A stretch of 11,251 bases of DNA from an uncultured Oscillospiraceae bacterium (GTDB lineage Bacteria; Bacillota; Clostridia; Oscillospirales; Oscillospiraceae): assembly GCA_900763995.1 (NCBI GenBank), contig CAAFMK010000028.1, positions 1 through 11,251 on the forward strand, in the 5' to 3' direction. The notes under the pieces were generated by a model, which saw only the letters and a list, made by a program, of their open reading frames with translations, searched no databases and was not told the origin of the DNA. The position numbers and the translations under genes are program-made. Within the stretch, counting starts at the first letter, position 1. Each line of letters opens with the position of its first letter. Below, piece by piece: positions 5,845 to 11,251 of this stretch.

Positions 5845-6303
5845 ATGGAGGAATGCTGTAATCCCATTACCAACCCCGCCCTTCTACAGGCAGTGGCCCA
5901 GATGCAAAAGGAAAACACCAGGCAGAGCCGGGAGGCTGTTTTAGATCTGATCATCCGCTCAGCCCGCTTTCTGGCCCCCGTATCCATCACCCCGCCGCCG
6001 GGAAATGGAGAGGGGGGAACCACTGTCCTCACCCAGGACACCACCATACAGTTCCAGCTGCTGCCCAACCAACAGGGACAGCCCTTCTTTCCCGCCTTCA
6101 CCAGCTGGGAGGAGCTGCGCAAGCTGTGCGGCCCCAAAAATCAGCAGACCTTGGTGCTCACCTTTGAGGACTACGCCGGGATGATCCTCCGGGACAACCG
6201 GGCCGCCGGCTTTGTCATCGACCCCTTTGGCTGCTGTTTGTCCTTTGAGCGCGAAATGGTGGAGCACCTGCTCCAACGAAAACAGGAGGCCGACGCCCCC
6301 TGA
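5845..6303 (+). CDS. SseB-family protein
   Basis: A 152-residue soluble protein with no signal peptide or membrane segment. The second half resembles the SseB N-terminal domain family: FFPAFTSWEELRKL (residues 81-94), a LTFEDYAGMIL segment (105-115) and GFVIDPFG (122-129), followed by a helix with REMVEHLLQRKQ (136-147). In enterics SseB is linked to serine sensitivity, but the molecular role of these Bacillota relatives is unknown, so I assign family only. The N-terminus begins MEECCNP and is helical. Residues 51-59 (PPGNGEGGT) look like a flexible loop. The ATG follows GGAGG (5834-5838) by 6 bases. It is monocistronic, with its own promoter and a strong terminator. Confidence 0.8.
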   Translation: MEECCNPITNPALLQAVAQMQKENTRQSREAVLDLIIRSARFLAPVSITPPPGNGEGGTTVLTQDTTIQFQLLPNQQGQPFFPAFTSWEELRKLCGPKNQQTLVLTFEDYAGMILRDNRAAGFVIDPFGCCLSFEREMVEHLLQRKQEADAP

Positions 6304-6331
6304 AGGCAGAATATCTGGCCTGTATAAGAGA

Positions 6332-6369
6332 ACCACCGCCCCAGCTTATTTCCAAGCTGGGGCGGTGGT
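6332..6369. terminator. Bidirectional terminator between sseB-like gene and ior cluster
   Basis: A perfect 16-bp GC-rich stem pairs 6332-6347 with 6354-6369 around a 6-base loop. On the plus strand GG and TTTTT follow (6372-6376), a good intrinsic terminator for the sseB-like gene. On the minus strand TCTCTTAT follows, a weaker T-rich tail. It lies between convergent transcription units and probably also ends the cluster whose last gene stops at 6412. Confidence 0.85.
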
Positions 6370-6411
6370 GGTTTTTATATCACTGGTATTATGGTTTTAA
6401 GTGCTGTTGGC

Positions 6412-6840
6412 TCACAGGTGGGAGATCTCCTCCTGATCCACAGTCTTGATGCCCCGGGCAGACAGGGCGGCAGTGGCCACCTCGTTATTTTCCACACGAA
6501 ATACCATATAGGCACTGGTGGACTGTTTTCCACCCAGAAATGCATACATATATTCCACATTGACCTTGGCATCTGTCAAAACCTGAAGCACCTGATTCAG
6601 CCCTCCCGGAACATCGGGGATGGCCACACCCAGCACAGGAGTAATGTTGTGGACATAGCCAGCCTCCTTCAATACGGTGGTGGCCTTGTACACATCATCT
6701 GCGATCAGACGCACAATGCCAAAGTCCTTGGTCTCAGCCAGATTCAGCGCCCGAAGATCCACCCGGTTCTGGGCCAGCACTCCAGTCATGGCGTACAGGG
6801 CCCCAGGCTTGTTTTCCACAAAAACTGAGATCTGTTTCAT
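6412..6840 (-). CDS. Tandem ACT-domain protein
   Basis: A 142-residue protein built of two ACT domains. The first begins MKQISVFVENKPGALYAMTGVL (residues 1-22) with the beta-strand/Pro-Gly-helix start typical of ACT. The second begins about residue 69 with a variant loop (PDVPGGLNQVLQVL, 75-88). ACT pairs usually bind amino acids and regulate a partner. There is no catalytic or DNA-binding domain, so it would act in trans. Its ATG lies 13 bases after the stop of the PaaK-type ligase, with an AAGGGGGG ribosome site, making it the last gene of the indolepyruvate oxidoreductase cluster. Aromatic amino acids or arylpyruvates are the likely ligands given the neighbours, which is inference. A longer frame from 6999 runs through the ligase and is rejected. 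Confidence 0.88.
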   Translation of the reverse strand: MKQISVFVENKPGALYAMTGVLAQNRVDLRALNLAETKDFGIVRLIADDVYKATTVLKEAGYVHNITPVLGVAIPDVPGGLNQVLQVLTDAKVNVEYMYAFLGGKQSTSAYMVFRVENNEVATAALSARGIKTVDQEEISHL

Positions 6841-6853
6841 ATGGTACCCCCCC

Positions 6854-8155
6854 TTAGATTTTCCGTTTGTCGATGACACGCACAGCCTTGCCCTCACTGC
6901 GGACAATGGACTTTGGCGCCACCAGTGTGACCTTTGCCGCCAGCCCCAGCAGGGAGCGCAGGCTCTCCACCAGCTCACTCTGCCGCCGGCTGATCTCACC
7001 CAGATTGTCGGTAAACATCTCTGGTGTCATCTCTACCTGAACATCCAGCGTATCGGTAGACTTCACCCGATCCACAACGATCTGATAATTAGCGGGATAG
7101 CCGTGGTTGAGCAGTACCGTCTCAATCTGGGAGGGGAATACATTGACCCCCCGGATAATCAGCATATCATCGCTACGGCCCATGGGCTTGCTCATCTTCA
7201 CAAAGGTGCGCCCACAAGAGCAGGTGCCCCGATGGATGACACCAATATCCCGGGTGCGGTAGCGCAGCAGGGGGAAGGCCTGTCTGGTGATGCAGGAGAA
7301 CACGATCTCACCCTGCTGGCCCTCGGGGAGAGGCTCCCCGGTCTCCGGGTCGATGATCTCAATAATGAAGTGATCTTCATTGACATGCATTCCATTTTGC
7401 TCACAGCACTCATAGGCCACACCGGGGCCCATGATCTCGGTCAGTCCATAGATGTCGTAGGCCTTGATGCCCAGCATTTCCTCAATATCATGGCGCATCT
7501 CCTCACTCCACGCCTCTGCGCCGAAAATACCAGCTTTCAGCGAAATATCTTTGGCGCTCAGCCCCATCTCGTGGAGAGTCTCCCCCAAAAAGGCGGCGTA
7601 GGAGGGGGTACAGCACAGTATAGTGGATTCAAAATCCCGCAGGATGGTGATCTGCCGCTGGGTGTTGCCAGAGGAGACGGGCACCACTGTGGCCCCCAGC
7701 TTTGTGGCCCCTCCATGGATCCCTAGACCCCCGGTAAACAGTCCATAGCCATAGGAGATATGTACCTTGTCCTCCTGGGTGGCCCCGATGGCCACCAGCT
7801 GTCTGGCAATAATATCATCCCATATCTCCAGATCCTCTTTGGTGTATCCCACCACGATCTGCTTGCCCGTTGTCCCGGAGGAGGCGTGCAGCCGCACCAC
7901 ATCCTTCATAGGCACTGCAAACAGGCCATAGGGGTATGTGTCACGCAGGTCCTTTTTAAAAGTAAAGGGCAGCTTGTGCAGATCCTCTGTGCTGTGGATA
8001 TCCTCCGGGGTCACCCCAGCCTCATCCATCAGCTTTTTATAGTATGGTACATGGTCATAGGCATGACGAACCTGCTTGACCAGCCGCTCATCCTGCCAGG
8101 CTTTGATCTGTTCCCGAGATGCACATTCGATCTCAGGCTGATAATACTCTCCCAT
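6854..8155 (-). CDS. Phenylacetate-CoA ligase (PaaK family)
   Basis: A 433-residue AMP-forming aryl-CoA ligase, which adenylates an arylacetate and joins it to CoA. Visible: the ATP loop SSGTTGK (residues 92-98), YGLTE (236-240), the RYRTRD hinge region (298-303) and the C-terminal catalytic lysine context EGKAVRV (Lys423). Cys250, Cys251, Cys312 and Cys314 form a CC...CSC pattern seen in many anaerobe homologues, possibly a metal site. Length is normal for PaaK. Beside iorAB it may charge phenylacetate or indoleacetate so the oxidoreductase can run in the reductive carboxylating direction, or help turn the product of oxidation. The substrate cannot be fixed from sequence. The ATG at 8153-8155 follows AAAGGAT. 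crcB ends 31 bases upstream. Confidence 0.92.
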   Translation of the reverse strand: MGEYYQPEIECASREQIKAWQDERLVKQVRHAYDHVPYYKKLMDEAGVTPEDIHSTEDLHKLPFTFKKDLRDTYPYGLFAVPMKDVVRLHASSGTTGKQIVVGYTKEDLEIWDDIIARQLVAIGATQEDKVHISYGYGLFTGGLGIHGGATKLGATVVPVSSGNTQRQITILRDFESTILCCTPSYAAFLGETLHEMGLSAKDISLKAGIFGAEAWSEEMRHDIEEMLGIKAYDIYGLTEIMGPGVAYECCEQNGMHVNEDHFIIEIIDPETGEPLPEGQQGEIVFSCITRQAFPLLRYRTRDIGVIHRGTCSCGRTFVKMSKPMGRSDDMLIIRGVNVFPSQIETVLLNHGYPANYQIVVDRVKSTDTLDVQVEMTPEMFTDNLGEISRRQSELVESLRSLLGLAAKVTLVAPKSIVRSEGKAVRVIDKRKI

Positions 8156-8186
8156 AGGTCTCTATCCTTTCCACAATATGTTCTAT

Positions 8187-8552
8187 CTATCGCAGCATAT
8201 CTGCCAGTTTTCTTCCCACTATGACACCCAGCAGACAAAGCCCCACACTGAGTATCCCATAGCTGGCCCCCAGAAGCCAGTGTCCCTTTTGAAACAGGGC
8301 CACACTCTCCAGCGAGAAGGTGGAAAACGTGGTAAATCCTCCGCACACTCCCGTTTTCCAAAACATAGTCCAACCACTGTTCCCTGTTCCATGTTCGGAC
8401 AGGCCCACCACAAAACCAATGAGTATGGCTCCCAGCAAATTGGTGGCCAGTGTGAGCAGGGGGAAGTCCCCCTTCCAGGGCAGCAGACTGATCCCATAGC
8501 GCCCCATGGCGCCTGCTGCCCCTCCTGCTCCCACTATGAGCATATTCCACAT
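8187..8552 (-). CDS. crcB: Fluoride-specific ion channel CrcB/Fluc
   Basis: A 121-residue, four-helix membrane protein that exports fluoride as an antiparallel dimer. Family markers are GGAAGAMGRYG at the N-terminus (Arg18), the conserved Asn38 in TNLLGAILIGF, and GGFTTFSTFSLE (71-82), which holds the pore phenylalanines (Phe76, Phe79) and the region binding the central Na+. Only one copy is present here, so it would form a homodimer unless a partner lies elsewhere. The ATG at 8550-8552 lies 5 bases after the iorB stop and 31 bases upstream of the ligase, so it is embedded in the ior transcription unit. There is no room for a fluoride riboswitch directly upstream. A functional link to arylpyruvate metabolism is not apparent. 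Confidence 0.93.
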   Translation of the reverse strand: MWNMLIVGAGGAAGAMGRYGISLLPWKGDFPLLTLATNLLGAILIGFVVGLSEHGTGNSGWTMFWKTGVCGGFTTFSTFSLESVALFQKGHWLLGASYGILSVGLCLLGVIVGRKLADMLR

Positions 8553-8557
8553 AAAGC

Positions 8558-9130
8558 TTAGGCCTCTTTCCCCAACTGGAAGGCCCGCTGATTCAGCTCT
8601 AAAAACTTGGGGGGAACCATGGCCTCCAGGGATTTAAGCCACGCCTCCTGGGGCAAGTCGAAGTAGTGGGACAGCCGCCCCATCAATACGATGTTCACCG
8701 CCTTGGAGGAGCCGGCCTGCTCGGCCAGAGCCAGACAGTCCAGAGCATCCACCTTGGCCCCCAGGGCTTTCATTTTCTCCACCAGATTCTCCGGGTACTG
8801 GGCCACACCAATGATGACTGGCATGGGGTCGATCTGCTGGGTGGAGGTGACGATCTGACCATCGGGCTTCAGGTAGGGCAGCCAGCGGGCGGCCTCCAAC
8901 AGCTCAAAGGAGACAATATAGTCCGCCTCCCCCTGGTCAATAACAGGGGAATCCACCCGGTCACCATAGCGCACATAGGTGACCACACTTCCCCCGCGCT
9001 GAGACATTCCGTGGACTTCAGACACCTTCACATCATAGCCCTGTTCCATCAGCAGATGGCCCAGAAATTTACTGGCCAGCAAAGAGCCCTGTCCGCCTAC
9101 ACCTACGATCATAATATTCTTGGTCTGCAT
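8558..9130 (-). CDS. iorB: Indolepyruvate:ferredoxin oxidoreductase, beta subunit
   Basis: A 190-residue gamma-type domain of the 2-oxoacid:ferredoxin oxidoreductase family that pairs with IorA. It starts with a Rossmann-like GVGGQG (residues 10-15) and contains SEVHGMSQRGGSV (37-49), a conserved segment of these subunits. It carries no iron-sulfur motif, as expected, because the clusters and TPP site are in IorA. The ATG at 9128-9130 is 8 bases from the GGAGG in the iorA tail. A GTG one codon earlier (9131-9133) directly follows the iorA stop and is the alternative. The genes are therefore translationally coupled, which suits a 1:1 complex. crcB follows after 5 bases. Confidence 0.94.
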   Translation of the reverse strand: MQTKNIMIVGVGGQGSLLASKFLGHLLMEQGYDVKVSEVHGMSQRGGSVVTYVRYGDRVDSPVIDQGEADYIVSFELLEAARWLPYLKPDGQIVTSTQQIDPMPVIIGVAQYPENLVEKMKALGAKVDALDCLALAEQAGSSKAVNIVLMGRLSHYFDLPQEAWLKSLEAMVPPKFLELNQRAFQLGKEA

Positions 9131-9133
9131 CAC

Positions 9134-10873
9134 TCACGCCTCCTCACTGCTGACAAATGCCTTGACGCCACACATCTGTTCACACACGCCGCAGCCCACG
9201 CACAGGGTACTGTCCACATGGGCCTTGTTCTCCCGCATGGAGATGGCGGGGCAGCCGATCCTCATACAGCTTTTACAGCCCACGCACTTATTTGTATCCA
9301 CCCGCAGGGCTGGCTCACGCTTGACATACTTCAACAAAACACAGGGGCGGCGGCTGATGATGACCGATGGCTCATTGGCTGCCAGCTCCTCTTTCAGAAC
9401 TGTATCACAGGCCTTCAAATCATAGGGATCGACCACCCGCACCCGGGCAAAGCCCAGGGCTTTGCACAGCAGCTCCAGATCGATCTTCCCAGCGGGATCA
9501 CCGGTGATGTTATATCCAGTTGTTGGGTTGTGCTGGTGCCCGGTCATGCCAGTAATGGAGTTATCCAGAATAATGACCGTGGAGTTTGACTGGTTGTAGG
9601 CAATGTTGGCCAGTCCGGTCATACCGGAGTGCATAAAGGTGGAATCTCCAATGACGGCCACTGTTTTGCCCTCACTCTGCTCTCCCAGCGCCTTATTAAA
9701 GCCATGGATGCCAGAGATGGAGGCACCCATACACAGGGTCATATCCATAGCAGACAGGGGAGCCACAGCGCCAAGGGTGTAACAGCCAATGTCTCCAATG
9801 ACGATACACTTATTCTTGCTGAGGGTATAGAAAATCCCTCTGTGGGGACAGCCGGCACACATCACCGGGGGGCGGGGCGGGATCACATCTTCCAGCACTC
9901 TGACTGTATGTACCTCACCGCCCAGTCTGCTGGCCACCAGATTCTGAGAGAACTCCCCCTCCATGGGCAGAGCCTCCTTGCCCAGCACCTCCAGCCCCAG
10001 GGCCTTGCAGTGCTGCTCAATGATGGGGTCAAGCTCCTCCACCACCACCAGCTTTTCCACTTTAGATGCAAAATCCTTGATGAGCTTGACAGGCAGGGGG
10101 TTGACCATGCCCAGCTTGAGTACACTGACACTGTCCCCAAAGACCTCCTTCACATACTGGTAGGAGGTGGAGGAGGTGATAATTCCCATTTTGGTACCAC
10201 CCATCTCCACGCGGTTGATGGAAGCTGTCTCCGCCCAGTCCTGGAGATCCCGGGTGCGCTGCTCCACTACCGGGTGGCGGCGGATGGCATTGCCTGGCAT
10301 CATCACATACTTTTCAATATTTTTTTCATATGGGGAAGTATTCTGCTCCACCCGCTCTGCCACCTCTAACAGAGACTGGGAGTGAGCAATTCGGGTGCAC
10401 ATTTTCAGCAGCACCGGGGTATCAAACTGCTCAGACAATTCAAAGGCCAGCTTGGCAAAGGCCAGAGACTCCCCGGAGTCTGAGGGCTCCAGCATGGGCA
10501 CCTTGGCGGCAATGGCGTGATGGCGGGAGTCCTGCTCATTCTGAGAGGAGTGCATCCCCGGATCATCGGCCACCCCCACCACAAGACCACCGTTGACACC
10601 AGTATAGGACATGGTGTACAGAGGATCTGCGGCCACATTCAGGCCCACATGCTTCATGGCGCAAAAGGCCCGTTTCCCCGCCAGACTGGCTCCAAAGGCC
10701 ACCTCCATGGCCACCTTCTCATTGGGGGCCCACTCGCAGTAGATTTCCTTGTACTTTGCGGCCTCCTCTGTGATCTCCGTACTGGGTGTACCAGGGTAGC
10801 TGGAGACAACACAGCAGCCAGCCTCGTACAGTCCACGGGCAACGGCGGCGTTGCCCAACATCAGTTGTTTCAT
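9134..10873 (-). CDS. iorA: Indolepyruvate:ferredoxin oxidoreductase, alpha subunit
   Basis: A 579-residue TPP-dependent catalytic subunit that oxidatively decarboxylates indolepyruvate and other arylpyruvates to arylacetyl-CoA, CO2 and reduced ferredoxin; the reaction can run in reverse. In order: an N-terminal pyrimidine-binding domain with SSYPGTPSTEI (24-34), a middle domain, a TPP domain with CAGCPHRG (339-346) and GDSTFMHSG (409-417) ending at LDN (436-438), and a C-terminal ferredoxin domain with two [4Fe-4S] motifs: Cys530/533/536/541 and Cys558/561/564/568. All key cysteines are intact. The ATG at 10871-10873 follows GGGGAAAGGAT, a ribosome site placed rather close. The upstream gene encodes a TrpR-like regulator 51 bases away, with a small hairpin between. 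Confidence 0.96.
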   Translation of the reverse strand: MKQLMLGNAAVARGLYEAGCCVVSSYPGTPSTEITEEAAKYKEIYCEWAPNEKVAMEVAFGASLAGKRAFCAMKHVGLNVAADPLYTMSYTGVNGGLVVGVADDPGMHSSQNEQDSRHHAIAAKVPMLEPSDSGESLAFAKLAFELSEQFDTPVLLKMCTRIAHSQSLLEVAERVEQNTSPYEKNIEKYVMMPGNAIRRHPVVEQRTRDLQDWAETASINRVEMGGTKMGIITSSTSYQYVKEVFGDSVSVLKLGMVNPLPVKLIKDFASKVEKLVVVEELDPIIEQHCKALGLEVLGKEALPMEGEFSQNLVASRLGGEVHTVRVLEDVIPPRPPVMCAGCPHRGIFYTLSKNKCIVIGDIGCYTLGAVAPLSAMDMTLCMGASISGIHGFNKALGEQSEGKTVAVIGDSTFMHSGMTGLANIAYNQSNSTVIILDNSITGMTGHQHNPTTGYNITGDPAGKIDLELLCKALGFARVRVVDPYDLKACDTVLKEELAANEPSVIISRRPCVLLKYVKREPALRVDTNKCVGCKSCMRIGCPAISMRENKAHVDSTLCVGCGVCEQMCGVKAFVSSEEA

Positions 10874-10899
10874 ATCCTTTCCCCACTTTCCACAAAATC

Positions 10900-10915
10900 A
10901 CGCCCCGTGGGGCGT
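10900..10915 (-). other. Small GC hairpin between yerC and iorA
   Basis: Self-complementary ACGCCCC (10900-10906) and GGGGCGT (10909-10915), realistically a 6-bp stem with a 4-base loop. Read leftward it is followed by GATTTTG. It fills part of the 51-base gap between the regulator stop (10925) and the iorA start (10873). It may be a weak terminator or attenuator that lowers expression of iorA relative to yerC, or the dyad may be an operator. It lies 27 bases before the iorA start. Confidence 0.4.
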
Positions 10916-10924
10916 TATACTTCC

Positions 10925-11245
10925 TCAGTCCTCCGCTTCTTTCGCCTTGTCATGGAGCCCTTCCCGCTCAATGATTTCCTGCATCACGCCACCCGCTCCA
11001 TTGTCCAGCATGGAGCGGCGGACACGGCTGATGGTGGCACTGCTGGCCCCTGTCTTTTCCAAAATATCCAAATAGACCATGCCCTGCTGCAAATACACTG
11101 CCACATCAAACCGCTGCTCCAGTGAGCGCAGCTCTGTGGGGGTACACAGGTCATCAAAAAAGCGGCAGCACTCATCCAAATCCTTCAGCTTTAAGATCAT
11201 CTCATACAGCGCCACACTTCTGGCTCGCTTTTCAGATTTTGCCAC
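10925..11245 (-). CDS. TrpR-like YerC/YecD-family transcriptional regulator
   Basis: A 106-residue helical protein of the TrpR/YerC/YecD family. Characteristic sequence is LKDLDECCRFFDDLCTPTELRSLEQRFDVAVYL (residues 20-52), followed by the helix-turn-helix TGASSATISRVRRSML (65-80). TrpR itself is a tryptophan-responsive repressor, while the ligand of YerC relatives is generally unsettled. The gene lies just upstream of iorA on the same strand, so it may control this cluster in response to an aromatic compound; that is inference from position. The visible start is GTG at 11243-11245. The frame stays open through the last two codons to the window edge, so the true start, promoter and ribosome site may lie outside. 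The C-terminal tail (HDKAKEAED) is charged. Confidence 0.85.
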   Translation of the reverse strand: MAKSEKRARSVALYEMILKLKDLDECCRFFDDLCTPTELRSLEQRFDVAVYLQQGMVYLDILEKTGASSATISRVRRSMLDNGAGGVMQEIIEREGLHDKAKEAED

Positions 11246-11251
11246 AGTATC

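Noticed and set aside
5724..6137. 137-codon minus-strand frame opposite the sseB-like gene
   Set aside because: The plus-strand gene has a ribosome site, promoter, terminator and family motifs; this frame has none.
6677..7726. 349-codon plus-strand frame opposite the ligase and ACT genes
   Set aside because: Antisense shadow spanning two real genes and their gap; composition is not protein-like.
8666..9589. 307-codon plus-strand frame opposite iorB and iorA
   Set aside because: His/Gln-rich antisense shadow across a gene junction with intact conserved genes on the other strand.

Overview
The window looks like chromosomal DNA of an anaerobic Clostridia-class Bacillota, most likely the Oscillospiraceae/Ruminococcaceae (Flavonifractor/Oscillibacter-like). 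This is an inference from gene content: an acetyl-type MetA, a CsoR-regulated CopA, QueT, a YerC-type TrpR relative, and an indolepyruvate:ferredoxin oxidoreductase cluster. Strong GGAGG-type ribosome sites, frequent GTG/TTG starts and moderate GC agree with it. I saw no rRNA, tRNA, CRISPR array, insertion sequence or phage gene.

Layout. Positions 1-274 are a non-coding, T/C-rich stretch ending in a promoter. Then comes metA (+, 275-1189), homoserine O-acetyltransferase. It converges on two overlapping half-length TauE/SafE (TSUP) genes (-, 1957-1230). To their right lies a leftward copper operon: a CsoR operator and strong promoter (4921-4977), copA (4887-2293) with a CopZ-like C-terminal domain, and csoR overlapping its stop. 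A 17-bp perfect hairpin separates csoR from the TSUP pair. It carries the ribosome site of the first TSUP gene in its 3' arm.

Next is queT (-, 5607-5092), the substrate-binding component of a queuosine-precursor ECF transporter. It ends at a 21-bp hairpin. It is preceded by a structured leader of about 106 nt behind an excellent promoter, which I propose is a preQ1-sensing riboswitch, probably of the preQ1-III type. A divergent promoter drives an sseB-like gene (+, 5845-6303), which ends at a shared terminator.

The right half is one leftward cluster, 11245 to 6412: yerC (TrpR-like regulator), iorA, iorB, crcB (fluoride channel), a PaaK-type aryl-CoA ligase and a tandem-ACT protein. Spacing is tight from iorA onward. 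IorAB interconverts aryl pyruvates and arylacetyl-CoA with ferredoxin, and the ligase makes or uses the CoA thioester. The ACT protein and TrpR-like protein are candidate aromatic-amino-acid sensors. CrcB has no obvious metabolic link and appears to be a passenger.

Most genes belong to known families. The points most worth following are the queT leader, the terminator hairpin that overlaps a start site, the internal CopZ start inside copA, the split TSUP pair, and the regulator-enzyme combination around iorAB.
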